64,000 nt of DNA from a bacterium (GCA_014803505.1 JAAVBM010000107.1:1-64000), one strand, 5' to 3'; positions 9,313-16,428 are shown, numbered from the stretch's first letter. The notes: generated by a model from the letters alone, not told the origin. A program made the numbers and translations.

Positions 9313-9795
9313 ATGAAAATCGCTATATATCCCGGAAGTTTTGATCCTATCACAAAAGGACATCTCGATATTTTGAAAAATGCAGCAGGGATTTTTGATA
9401 AAGTTATTATCGCAGTTGCACATAACGGACAGAAAAAAGGATTTCTTTCAGTTGAAGAAAGAGTCAAACTTATAAAAGCAAGCATTCAGCATCTCGATAA
9501 TGTTGAAGTTGATACGTTTGAAGGTTTAACAATCGAATACGCAAAAAGAATTGGAGCAGAAGTTTTAATTAGAGGGTTAAGAGCTGTTTCGGATTTTGAA
9601 TACGAAATGCAGCTTTCACAGACTAACAGTGCTCTTTGCGATGACATAAAAACAGTGTTTCTCACTACAAAACCTAAGTATAACTTTATTTCCTCCAGCA
9701 CTATTAAGGAAATATTGAACAACAACGGCGATATCTCAAAGTTTGTTCCAGAACCGGTTTACGAATATTTAACAAAGAAAAAAGGAAACGTATGA
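9313..9795 (+). CDS. coaD: Phosphopantetheine adenylyltransferase
   Basis: CoaD transfers AMP from ATP to 4'-phosphopantetheine, the penultimate step of coenzyme A synthesis. The 160-residue length is typical. It has the nucleotidyltransferase motif GSFDPITKGHLD near the N-terminus, RGLRAVSDFEYE for substrate binding, and ISSST near the C-terminus. The ATG at 9313 is chosen because AAAGGAG precedes it and a -10 box lies between it and the longer upstream start. The next gene overlaps its stop by 4 nt (ATGA), so the two are translationally coupled. Confidence 0.97.
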   Translation: MKIAIYPGSFDPITKGHLDILKNAAGIFDKVIIAVAHNGQKKGFLSVEERVKLIKASIQHLDNVEVDTFEGLTIEYAKRIGAEVLIRGLRAVSDFEYEMQLSQTNSALCDDIKTVFLTTKPKYNFISSSTIKEILNNNGDISKFVPEPVYEYLTKKKGNV

Positions 9796-10172
9796 AATTT
9801 TTAAGCCGCGAAGCTATAAAAAATATCGAAAAAACTATCCAAAAAAGTTACAATCTTCCGATATTCAAAGGTTACAAAGCCATAAACAAACGTGGCTTGG
9901 AAAAACTTATTGATGAGCTTTATGCACATCTTCCGGAAGATGTAGAAAAAGCCCGCGAATACTTACGTACAAGAAATTACGAAATAAAAACAAATCCCAA
10001 AAAGAACACTCTATACGAAACTATTCAAAAATTAGAAATTAAGCTCAACGAAGGTTTTCCTCTTTTTGCTCAAACAATAATATTAAATATCAAAGATTTA
10101 GAAAACCTTTTAAAAGAAATAGAAAACGATATCCCAGAAGAAATTTTAAAAGCTGAAATCCTAAGCAAGTAA
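9792..10172 (+). CDS. Hypothetical 126-aa protein with a duplicated module
   Basis: The name of this protein is unknown to me. It contains two copies of one module. The first (residues ~6-62) has LEKLIDELYAHLPEDVEKAR. The second (~73-124) has LYETIQKLEIKLNEGFPLF, then LENLLKEIENDIPEEILKAE. Both match the N-terminal part of the coiled-coil protein encoded next (LLKMLEIAL...SLF, then IETLIDRVYAALPVEVQEAR). It overlaps coaD by 4 nt. The shared module suggests it interacts with its neighbour or arose from it by duplication. Confidence 0.75.
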   Translation: MKFLSREAIKNIEKTIQKSYNLPIFKGYKAINKRGLEKLIDELYAHLPEDVEKAREYLRTRNYEIKTNPKKNTLYETIQKLEIKLNEGFPLFAQTIILNIKDLENLLKEIENDIPEEILKAEILSK

Positions 10173-10211
10173 AATCATGTAAACTTATGTAATTTCATGC
10201 CAAAATATTAT

Positions 10212-10240
10212 TTGACATTCAAATTTTGCTTATGTAATAT
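10212..10240 (+). promoter_or_regulatory. Promoter of the DivIVA-like gene
   Basis: TTGACA (10212-10217), a 17-nt spacer and TAATAT (10235-10240) form a near-consensus promoter. The -35 sits inside TTTGA-CAT-TCAAA, a short inverted repeat found again at 27705-27717 before the WYL genes. Confidence 0.65.
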
Positions 10241-10282
10241 ATTATTAATAAATAAAATGTGAAAGGGATAAGGGATAAAAGC

Positions 10283-10849
10283 ATGCCACAAAATGGAGTG
10301 TACGACTTATTAAAGATGTTAGAAATAGCTTTGGATGACAGCTATTCACTCTTTAAATACACTGTAGTAAATAAAAAAGAAATTGAAACATTAATAGATA
10401 GAGTATATGCAGCTTTACCTGTTGAAGTCCAAGAAGCAAGACTTTTCCTAAAGAAAAAAGAAGAATTGCAAAATGAAGCTCAACAAGCAGCTAATAGAAT
10501 TATTCAAGAAGCTCAAGCAGAAGCAGACAGAAAACTTTCAGAATCTGACCAAATAAAAGCTATCGAACGTGAAGGTTCAAGAATCACCCAAGAAGTAAAA
10601 GAAGAATGTCAGAAAATGAAATATTTAGCTTCTCAAGATGCTGAAAACATCAGACTTCAGGCAACAGAAGAAGCTATGAAAATCAGAGAAGGCGCAGAAT
10701 TATACGCAGAACAAGTTCTAACAAGTCTTGAAAACAACTTAACTCAATTACAACAAGTTGTTAAAAATGGACAAATTTATATGGAACAACTTCGCACAGA
10801 TTCTACAAATAAATATTCTGCCCAATCTCAAACTACTTTACATCGTTAA
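10283..10849 (+). CDS. DivIVA-like / cyanobacterial-type coiled-coil protein
   Basis: The protein has 188 residues. The first ~60 form the module YDLLKMLEIAL..SLF..IETLIDRVYAALPVEVQEAR. A long coiled coil rich in Ala, Glu and Gln follows (~65-165, with RIIQEAQAEADRKL), then a polar tail. The architecture resembles a conserved cyanobacterial family annotated as DivIVA or ATP synthase subunit b-like, as I recall it. It is probably a cytoplasmic scaffold, with the role unknown. ATG 10283 (MPQNGV) is preferred over the GTG at 10259. It has its own promoter and a terminator at 10873-10904. Confidence 0.72.
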   Translation: MPQNGVYDLLKMLEIALDDSYSLFKYTVVNKKEIETLIDRVYAALPVEVQEARLFLKKKEELQNEAQQAANRIIQEAQAEADRKLSESDQIKAIEREGSRITQEVKEECQKMKYLASQDAENIRLQATEEAMKIREGAELYAEQVLTSLENNLTQLQQVVKNGQIYMEQLRTDSTNKYSAQSQTTLHR

Positions 10850-10872
10850 TCAATATAAATAATTAAACTTAT

Positions 10873-10904
10873 AAAAAAGATTCACTAACCGTGAGTCTTT
10901 TTTA
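10873..10904 (+). terminator. Terminator
   Basis: An AAAAAGATTCAC / GTGAGTCTTTTTT hairpin with loop TAACC ends in a T run, 25 nt past the coiled-coil gene. Confidence 0.75.
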
Positions 10905-10954
10905 TTGTCAAAAATGTAGTATTTGTTAACAATTAGTTTGCATTTTATTTTTTT

Positions 10955-11014
10955 TGATATAATATTAGTGTATAAGCCGAAAAATAGAATGTGTATCTGG
11001 CACATTCTATTTTT
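10955..11014 (+). promoter_or_regulatory. rpmG promoter with a terminator-like leader hairpin
   Basis: An extended -10 (TGA then TATAAT at 10958-10963) lies upstream of rpmG. Seventeen nt after the -10 there is a perfect 14-bp hairpin, AAAAATAGAATGTG / CACATTCTATTTTT (10980-10993 / 11001-11014), which ends in T5. It has the form of an intrinsic terminator in the 5' leader and could be an attenuator of the translation/secretion operon. Confidence 0.6.
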
Positions 11015-11064
11015 AAAAGCTTAAGAAAACAGATGCTAATTAAATAATATAAAGGATAAAAACA

Positions 11065-11232
11065 ATGGGTATCAAAGGAAAAAATGACAGAATGGTAGTT
11101 CTTGCTTGTGAAGAATGCAAAGAAAGAAACTACACTACAACTAAAAACAAAAAAAACATTAAGGAAAGAATGGAATTAAACAAATACTGTCCTAAATGTC
11201 AAAAACACACTGCACACAAAGAAACTAAGTAA
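11065..11232 (+). CDS. rpmG: 50S ribosomal protein L33
   Basis: The 55-residue L33 has the usual start [20 protein letters not shown] and keeps both CxxC pairs (CEEC near residue 15 and CPKC near residue 43). It is therefore the zinc-binding form. L33 sits near the E site of the large subunit. An AAAGGATAAAAACA ribosome-binding region precedes the ATG. It is the first gene before tRNA-Trp, secE, nusG, rplK and rplA, an order common in bacteria. Confidence 0.96.
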   Translation: MGIKGKNDRMVVLACEECKERNYTTTKNKKNIKERMELNKYCPKCQKHTAHKETK

Positions 11233-11290
11233 TTGGGCTTTGGGTGCAAAATCCATAATGGATTGTAATAACGGGGAATTTCCCCGATAC

Positions 11291-11363
11291 GCGTCCTTAG
11301 TTCAGTTGGTAGAACGTCGGTCTCCAAAACCGGATGTCGAGGGTTCGAGTCCTTCAGGGCGCG
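11291..11363 (+). tRNA. trnW: tRNA-Trp (CCA)
   Basis: A complete 73-nt cloverleaf: acceptor GCGTCCT/AGGGCGC, D stem GTTC/GAAC, anticodon stem TCGGT/ACCGG with loop CTCCAAA (anticodon CCA), T loop TTCGAGT. The discriminator is G. The 3' CCA is not encoded. It lies between rpmG and secE, a classical position for tRNA-Trp. Confidence 0.97.
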
Positions 11364-11393
11364 ATTTTAATTAAAAAAATAAGGAAAATCGAA

Positions 11394-11585
11394 ATGAATC
11401 AAACAGTTGAGTCAATTAAAACATACTTTAAAGGTGTTAAAACCGAATGGGGTAAAGTTAGCTGGCCGGAAAAGAAACAGGTCGTATTTGAAACAATGTC
11501 AGTAGTTGTTATCGTATTTGTTTTTACTGTTGCGATTTATTTAATGGATCTGTTATTTAAAAGTATTCTAGGACTTATCAAGTAA
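11394..11585 (+). CDS. secE: Preprotein translocase subunit SecE
   Basis: SecE clamps SecY in the membrane channel. This is the short single-span form (63 residues): an amphipathic helix with the conserved TEWGKVSWPEKKQV motif (~18-30), then one transmembrane helix. The ATG at 11394 has AAGGAAAAT upstream. The longer in-frame reading would begin inside tRNA-Trp, so it is rejected. nusG follows 29 nt later. Confidence 0.96.
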   Translation: MNQTVESIKTYFKGVKTEWGKVSWPEKKQVVFETMSVVVIVFVFTVAIYLMDLLFKSILGLIK

Positions 11586-11614
11586 GATTTAACCAAAATT
11601 TATAAAGGTGGCTT

Positions 11615-12253
11615 ATGACTAAAAATGAAAAAACAATGGAAGAACAACTTAATGAAGATATCCTAGCTGAACAAGCTGAAGCTGAAGCAGTTGCTGAAGC
11701 TGAATCAGAAGCTAAAGAAGCTAAGAAAAATCAAAAAAGATGGTACATCGTTCACACATATTCAGGATACGAAAACAAAGTTAAAGTTAACTTAGAAAAA
11801 CGTATTGAATATATGAACATGGGTGACAAAATCTTCAGAATTGAAGTTCCGCAAAAAACAGTTGTCCAAATGAAAAGTGGAAAGAAACAAGAAAAAGAAG
11901 AAAAAGTATTTCCAGGCTACGTTTTAGTAGAAATGATTATGGACGAAGATAGCTGGTATGTTGTAAGACACACTTCAGGTGTAACTAAGTTCGTTGGTTC
12001 AGTGAAAAAACCTATTCCGGTTAGAGAAAGTGAAATTAAAAGAATCTTGCACAGAACTACTTCTCAAGTTGAAAAAATTGAACTTGACGTTAAAGCCGGT
12101 GATAAAGTTAGAATTATTTCAGGACCATTCGCAGACTTTGATGCAGATATTATCGAAGTTTACCCTGATAAATCTAAACTTAGAGCAAACGTTTCAATCT
12201 TCGGTCGTGAAACACCTGTTGAATTGGAATACAAACAAATTAACAAATTATAA
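11615..12253 (+). CDS. nusG: Transcription termination/antitermination factor NusG
   Basis: NusG binds RNA polymerase and couples it to ribosomes or to Rho. The 212 residues begin with an unusual ~42-residue Glu/Ala-rich acidic extension. The NGN domain follows (WYIVHTYSGYENKVK, then FPGYVLVEM, then VRHTSGVTKFVG), and a C-terminal KOW domain (GDKVRIISGPFADFDADI). An AAAGGTGGCTT ribosome-binding site precedes the ATG. It lies between secE and rplK. Confidence 0.97.
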   Translation: MTKNEKTMEEQLNEDILAEQAEAEAVAEAESEAKEAKKNQKRWYIVHTYSGYENKVKVNLEKRIEYMNMGDKIFRIEVPQKTVVQMKSGKKQEKEEKVFPGYVLVEMIMDEDSWYVVRHTSGVTKFVGSVKKPIPVRESEIKRILHRTTSQVEKIELDVKAGDKVRIISGPFADFDADIIEVYPDKSKLRANVSIFGRETPVELEYKQINKL

Positions 12254-12280
12254 TAAATAAAACTAGTTAGTACAACAAAA

Positions 12281-12340
12281 TGTGGAAGGATCCTTTCCTG
12301 CCAAATCGGAAAGAACCGCTATTACCACAAAAGGAGAAAA
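12281..12340 (+). promoter_or_regulatory. Structured leader before rplK
   Basis: GTGG (12282-12285) can pair with CCAC (12325-12328). It encloses GGAA..TTCC and CGG..CCG hairpins just ahead of the AAAGGAG ribosome-binding site. The sequence order TGGAAGGA - hairpin - CCGCTA - ACCAC - AAAGGA recurs before rplA. It is a candidate autogenous (L1-type) control site. Confidence 0.5.
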
Positions 12341-12342
12341 AA

Positions 12343-12771
12343 ATGGCAAAAAAAGTAGTAGGAAAAATCAAGCTTCAAATCGAAGCAGGTAAAGCAAATC
12401 CATCACCTCCAGTTGGTCCAGCATTAGGTCAACACGGTGTTAATATCATGGATTTCTGTAAGCAATTCAATGCTAAAACTCAAGATAAAGCAGGATATAT
12501 TATCCCTGTTGTGATTGATGTTTATGAAGACAGAAGTTTTACATTCATCATCAAATCACCTCCAGCTCCTGTATTAATTAAAAAAGCTTTAAACTTATCA
12601 AAAGGTTCATCAGTTCCTAACAAAGATAAAGTTGGCGAAATTACAAGAGCTCAATTAGAAGAAATCGCTAAAATTAAAATGGACGACCTTAATGCTACAA
12701 CTATGGACGCGGCAGTTAAAATGATCGCAGGTTCTTGCAGAGCAATGGGCGTTACAGTAAAAGAAGACTAA
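12343..12771 (+). CDS. rplK: 50S ribosomal protein L11
   Basis: L11 forms the base of the GTPase-associated stalk. It has 142 residues, the usual size. The N-terminal Pro-rich [20 protein letters not shown] is conserved, and the C-terminal domain binds 23S rRNA and ends at GVTVKED. The start at MAKKVVGK is set by AAAGGAGAAAAAA; the longer in-frame start at 12280 would translate the structured leader. rplA follows 51 nt later. Confidence 0.98.
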   Translation: MAKKVVGKIKLQIEAGKANPSPPVGPALGQHGVNIMDFCKQFNAKTQDKAGYIIPVVIDVYEDRSFTFIIKSPPAPVLIKKALNLSKGSSVPNKDKVGEITRAQLEEIAKIKMDDLNATTMDAAVKMIAGSCRAMGVTVKED

Positions 12772-12775
12772 TTAG

Positions 12776-12812
12776 ATGGAAGGACGAAAGTCCGCTAACA
12801 CCACGAAAGGAA
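12776..12812 (+). promoter_or_regulatory. Structured leader before rplA
   Basis: A GGAC-GAAA-GTCC hairpin with a GNRA tetraloop (12782-12793) lies inside TGGAAGGA...CCGCTAACACCACGAAAGGA. It echoes the element before rplK in primary order and position, so the two look like paired copies of one regulatory motif. Confidence 0.5.
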
Positions 12813-12822
12813 AATTAAAAAA

Positions 12823-13545
12823 ATGTCAAAAATAACTAAAAAACAAAGAAAAATGCAAGAAATGCTGGAAGGTTTTGTACAACCATCTACAGCTGTTGAT
12901 GCAATTAAAAAATTACAAGAAATTTCAAAAGAAGTTTCTAAATTTAACGAAACAGTTGAATGCCATATGCGTTTAGGTATCGATGTTCGTCAAGCTGACC
13001 AACAAATCAGATCTACAGTAGTTTTACCTGCTGGTTTGGGTAAAGAAGTTAGAGTTTGCGTTATTGCTAAAGGTGCTAAAGCTACTGAAGCTACTGAAGC
13101 TGGTGCAGATTTCGCTGGAGCTGAAGAAATTATTGATAAAATTTCTGATGGCTGGTTTGAATTTGATACATTGATTGCTACACCTGATTGTATGGGTATG
13201 TTAGGTAAATTAGGTCGTGTATTAGGACCTAAAGGCTTAATGCCAAACCCTAAAACTGGTACAGTTACAATGGATATCGCTAAAGCAGTTAAAGATGCTA
13301 AAGCTGGTAAAGTTGAATATAGAGCAGATAAACAAGGTATGATTCACTGCCCTATCGGAAAAATCCAATTCTCTGAAGAAGATTTAGTTAAAAACTATGC
13401 AACTTTAGCAGATGCTGTTCTAAAAGCTAAACCTGCTTCAGCAAAAGGTACTTTTGTTAAATCAGTTTACTTATCAACTACAATGGGTCCTGGTATCAAA
13501 TTAGATCCAAAAACTTTTGCAGCTGAAGTAAAAGAATTGGTTTAA
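12823..13545 (+). CDS. rplA: 50S ribosomal protein L1
   Basis: L1 binds the mobile L1 stalk that moves E-site tRNA. In E. coli it represses its own operon. The 240-residue protein has the family signature in [19 protein letters not shown] near 125-145 and the standard ends. It follows rplK. A strong terminator comes 18 nt after the stop, so rplJ-rplL-rpoBC, which often continue this operon, must lie elsewhere. Confidence 0.98.
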   Translation: MSKITKKQRKMQEMLEGFVQPSTAVDAIKKLQEISKEVSKFNETVECHMRLGIDVRQADQQIRSTVVLPAGLGKEVRVCVIAKGAKATEATEAGADFAGAEEIIDKISDGWFEFDTLIATPDCMGMLGKLGRVLGPKGLMPNPKTGTVTMDIAKAVKDAKAGKVEYRADKQGMIHCPIGKIQFSEEDLVKNYATLADAVLKAKPASAKGTFVKSVYLSTTMGPGIKLDPKTFAAEVKELV

Positions 13546-13562
13546 TAATATAAACTTAAACT

Positions 13563-13601
13563 AAAATACGGAATTGAAAATATTTCAATTCCGTATTTTT
13601 T
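13563..13601 (+). terminator. Terminator of the rplK-rplA operon
   Basis: A perfect 17-bp stem, AAAATACGGAATTGAAA / TTTCAATTCCGTATTTT, with a 3-nt loop is followed by TTTTTT. Confidence 0.9.
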
Positions 13602-13605
13602 CGTA

Positions 13606-13642
13606 AAAAAAGAGACTTCGGAAAATCAAAAGTCTCTTTTTT
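13606..13642. terminator. Bidirectional terminator between rplA and the TM2 gene
   Basis: The AAAAAAGAGACTT / AAGTCTCTTTTTT stem can act in both directions. It lies 17 nt past the minus-strand TM2 gene stop. Confidence 0.8.
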
Positions 13643-13658
13643 AAAATTATTATCAATA

Positions 13659-13970
13659 TTATCTAACAAGATCTTTACCATCAGCAGTTTTAAAGTTGCC
13701 AAGAATAATTTGAACTAAATCAACTAATACCCAAACTGAAGCAGCAATACTTGTTAAACCGAAAGTAATAATTCCACCAAGAGAAAGTGCTAAAATACCA
13801 ATAGCACTATTTTTCTTGCCAACATAGAATCTATGAGCACCAAACCCGCCCAAGAATAAACATAATAAAATTGCAACAACAAAAGTTTTTTCAGTTTCAG
13901 CTGGCGCAGTTTTAACTTCTGCTTGAGCTTGAGTTTGAGTTTCTGCTTGGTTTTGAACTTCTGTTTCCAT
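13659..13970 (-). CDS. TM2-domain membrane protein
   Basis: The 103-residue protein starts with a Gln/Ala/Glu-rich cytoplasmic segment (~1-36). A TM2 domain follows, with two transmembrane helices and the signature FLGGFGAHRFYVGKK between them. A short tail ends the protein. The function of TM2 proteins in bacteria is poorly defined. The ATG at 13970 follows AAGGAGAAAAGATT, which settles the start against a longer reading. It is monocistronic. Confidence 0.88.
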   Translation of the reverse strand: METEVQNQAETQTQAQAEVKTAPAETEKTFVVAILLCLFLGGFGAHRFYVGKKNSAIGILALSLGGIITFGLTSIAASVWVLVDLVQIILGNFKTADGKDLVR

Positions 13971-14042
13971 AATCTTTTCTCCTTTTATATAAATATTCAA
14001 CTATTCGAATAAATATTAACATACATTTGAAAGCAAATCAAC

Positions 14043-14070
14043 TTTACAGAAAAAATTTCTTTGTTATAAT
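14043..14070 (+). promoter_or_regulatory. Promoter of tRNA-Val
   Basis: TTTACA (14043-14048), a 16-nt spacer and TATAAT (14065-14070) lie 22 nt before the tRNA. Confidence 0.65.
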
Positions 14071-14092
14071 GAGGAAAAATATTTAATATTAG

Positions 14093-14165
14093 GGGCGATT
14101 GGCGCAGTTGGTAGCGCATCACATCGACATTGTGGGGGTCACGTGTTCGAGTCACGTATCGCCCA
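14093..14165 (+). tRNA. trnV: tRNA-Val (GAC), with C at position 33
   Basis: Acceptor GGGCGAT/ATCGCCC, D stem GCGC/GCGC, anticodon stem TCACA/TGTGG, T arm ACGTG-TTCGAGT-CACGT, discriminator A, no encoded CCA. The anticodon loop reads TCGACAT, which places GAC at 34-36 and C at position 33 where nearly all tRNAs have U. All stems pair, so it is otherwise intact. It is followed by a strong terminator and a partial copy of its own 3' end. Confidence 0.9.
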
Positions 14166-14167
14166 AA

Positions 14168-14196
14168 TAAAGAGGGGAACCCCCCCTCTTTTTTTA
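14168..14196 (+). terminator. Terminator of tRNA-Val
   Basis: An AGAGGGG / CCCCTCT stem is followed by a run of T, starting six nt after the tRNA end. Confidence 0.85.
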
Positions 14197-14198
14197 TG

Positions 14199-14348
14199 CG
14201 TGACGAGAACACACAAAGCGGAGCTTTGTCAGTGTTCGAACGCGAACAAGCTGAGGGCGAAGGCTTGATGACAATATGGCAAAGCCATAGCCGTCGTCAA
14301 ACGAAGACTCGTTAAACGCGAGTGAGCAAGACAGTCACGTATCTCCCA
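14199..14348 (+). repeat. Multi-hairpin element ending in a partial tRNA-Val copy
   Basis: An outer stem CGTGAC/GTCACG (14199-14204 / 14334-14339) encloses successive hairpins. These are CAAAGC/GCTTTG (14214-14228), TGTTCG/CGAACA (14233-14248), TATGGC/GCCATA (14275-14289) and ACTCG/CGAGT (14307-14323). The last 15 nt (14334-14348) match the 3' end of the tRNA at 14151-14165 in 14 of 15 positions. It could be a structured RNA or the remnant of something inserted at the tRNA 3' end. Confidence 0.6.
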
Positions 14349-14352
14349 TATA

Positions 14353-14383
14353 AAAAAGAGAAGGATAAATTCCTTCTCTTTTT
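14353..14383. terminator. Bidirectional terminator
   Basis: An AAAAAGAGAAGGA / TCCTTCTCTTTTT stem with a 5-nt loop. It can serve both the plus-strand element above and the minus-strand ACT-domain gene. Confidence 0.85.
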
Positions 14384-14404
14384 AAGTCGTTTATATTTTT
14401 AAAA

Positions 14405-14680
14405 TTAAATCTTGTGCATGTTATCAACTATCTCTTTTTTTTGAACCCAAACTTCCATTCCCATTTCCTCACCGCGACGTGTTAAAGCTTCTTTAATTTC
14501 TTTAAATGAAAATTCAGATTTAGAAATATCACACAACATAAACATTACAAAATGTCCTTGCATCAATGTTTGTTTAATATCTTCAATATTGACAGTATAT
14601 TCTGCAAGAGTTGCTGTAACTTTCGCAACAATACCAACATTATCTACACCATAAACAGTAACAATAATTTGATCAGACAT
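14405..14680 (-). CDS. ACT-domain protein (UPF0237-like)
   Basis: This 91-residue protein is a single ACT domain. It opens QIIVTVYGVDNVGIVAKVTATLAEY, broken here at V-D-N-V-G-I-V, the Gly-rich ligand loop of ACT folds. ACT domains bind amino acids or other small ligands. Its ATG overlaps the stop of the upstream symporter gene (TAATG), so the two are coupled. It may sense the symporter's substrate, but that is an inference from adjacency. The terminator follows directly. Confidence 0.87.
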   Translation of the reverse strand: MSDQIIVTVYGVDNVGIVAKVTATLAEYTVNIEDIKQTLMQGHFVMFMLCDISKSEFSFKEIKEALTRRGEEMGMEVWVQKKEIVDNMHKI

Positions 14681-16269
14681 TACTTGGTTTCCTCCGCTTC
14701 TTCAACCACACTTTCTGAAACAACAGGAACAGGTTGAGCTTCAATTTCTTGATTAAACCATTTTTTATTTACAAATTTACCGATACCATATTTAACACAG
14801 TATGTTCTCAAATCCTTTTTAATTTCCGGAGCCAAAATATACAATACGATAATATTTGGTACACACATTGCAATCATCATAGCATCAGTAATGTTAATAA
14901 CTGATTCAACGTTCATAACAGAGCCGATTACAATAAATAAACAGTATAAAATATTGAAAGTTAAAACCCTTTTCTTACCTTCACCTAAAAGGAAAGTCCA
15001 AGCTTTTTGTCCATAATAAGCCCAAGAAATAAGAGTTGATAAAGCAAACAATATTGCAATCAAAGATAAAATAATCGGGAAGAACGGAATTACAGACTGA
15101 AATGCATTAGATGCAAGTTCGATACCTGAAATTTTACCAATTTGAGTGTTATTAAGAACACCAGAGAATATAATTGCAAAAGAAGTGAACAAACATAAAA
15201 TACCTGTTAAAAAAGTTTCCAACAAAGCAACAAAACCTTGAGAAACAGCTTCTTTAGTTTGAGCTGTAGCATAAACAATTGCAGCAGCACCGGTACCAGC
15301 TTCGTTAGACTGAACTGAACGTCTTAGACCAATGATAATTGTTCCAAAAACGCCACCAGCCACAGCAGTAGGATGGAATGCTTCTTTTAAAATTAAAACA
15401 AGCGCACTAGGAATATTAGTAATATTGGCACAAATTACAATCAAACCTGAAACAATATACATAATACACATAGTAGGAACAAGAACAGTTGTAACTTTAG
15501 CTATACTTTTAATACCGCCAACAACAACCATACCGATTAAAATTGCAACAACTAAACCAAATACCCAAGTATAACCATGCATAAAACTATGTTCGCCACC
15601 TGTAATAAATACTAACTGATGAGCAGATTGGTTAATTTGAATCATATTACCACCTGTAATACCACCACCTATACATAAAATAGCAAAAATTACAGATAAA
15701 GGTTGACCTAACCAACGCATATTCTTTCTGGTTAAACCATGTGCAATATAATGCATCGGACCACCTGAAATAGATCCGTCTGTATTGAATCTTCTATATT
15801 TAACAGCCAAAGTAGCTTCTACAAACTTAATAGACATACCTAAAAGTGCACCGGCAAAAATCCAGAATGCTGCCCCAGGTCCACCTATTGAAATAGAAAT
15901 AGCAACACCTGCAATACTACCAATACCGATTGTACCGGAAAGCGCAGTCGCTAAAGCTTGGAATGATGAAACTTCACCACAATTATCTCCACTTTTTTCC
16001 GCAGGTTTTGCAATAATATCAATTGCGTGTTTGAATCCCCAAACAGCTACACCCTTTAAATATATTGTAAAGAATATGCCTGCAATGAGAATCCAGAAAA
16101 TAATTAAAGGAACTTTTGACCCTGCTATCGAAATCGGGGAAAATATAAGATTGGCGACAGCATCAGACACAGGTGCTATATGTTTATCCATGAAAGCATC
16201 CACATTCACGGCATTAGCTGCTTGCATCCCGCTCAAAAGTAACATCAAAAAAGTCATAAATTTCTTCAT
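14680..16269 (-). CDS. Sodium:alanine symporter (AGCS family)
   Basis: This is a 529-residue inner-membrane transporter of the alanine/glycine:cation symporter family, which imports small amino acids with Na+ or H+. It has about ten hydrophobic spans. The family signatures include GTIGIGSIAGVAISI near residue 95-110, GGPMHYIA, and SNEAGTGAAAI near 320. A C-terminal Glu/Val-rich tail precedes the stop. The first ~20 residues are hydrophobic and could be a signal or first span. It is coupled to an ACT-domain gene. The exact substrate is not deducible. Confidence 0.94.
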   Translation of the reverse strand: MKKFMTFLMLLLSGMQAANAVNVDAFMDKHIAPVSDAVANLIFSPISIAGSKVPLIIFWILIAGIFFTIYLKGVAVWGFKHAIDIIAKPAEKSGDNCGEVSSFQALATALSGTIGIGSIAGVAISISIGGPGAAFWIFAGALLGMSIKFVEATLAVKYRRFNTDGSISGGPMHYIAHGLTRKNMRWLGQPLSVIFAILCIGGGITGGNMIQINQSAHQLVFITGGEHSFMHGYTWVFGLVVAILIGMVVVGGIKSIAKVTTVLVPTMCIMYIVSGLIVICANITNIPSALVLILKEAFHPTAVAGGVFGTIIIGLRRSVQSNEAGTGAAAIVYATAQTKEAVSQGFVALLETFLTGILCLFTSFAIIFSGVLNNTQIGKISGIELASNAFQSVIPFFPIILSLIAILFALSTLISWAYYGQKAWTFLLGEGKKRVLTFNILYCLFIVIGSVMNVESVINITDAMMIAMCVPNIIVLYILAPEIKKDLRTYCVKYGIGKFVNKKWFNQEIEAQPVPVVSESVVEEAEETK

Positions 16270-16428
16270 ATTTTACTATCCTTTCAGCTGTTTAAAAGAG
16301 GTTAAGTTCCAAATAATTAAATCCCAACCAATTACTAATATTATAGCAAAAACAAAATGAATCTATTTATAGAGTTTAAATCTTGTTACCATCTGTAACA
16401 CTTTGATTTTTTACCACCTGATTCCTAC

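Noticed and set aside
9031-9423. Minus-strand ORFs around 9031-9423 (130 and 63 aa)
   Set aside because: They overlap the coaD promoter and start and have the composition of AT-rich non-coding DNA; no ribosome-binding site.
11334-11393. Longer secE start at 11334
   Set aside because: It would begin inside tRNA-Trp. The ATG at 11394 has its own ribosome-binding site and gives the normal SecE length.
13997-14315. ORFs over the tRNA-Val and hairpin element
   Set aside because: They translate the tRNA and structured element on both strands. Their codons follow the RNA features, not a protein pattern.
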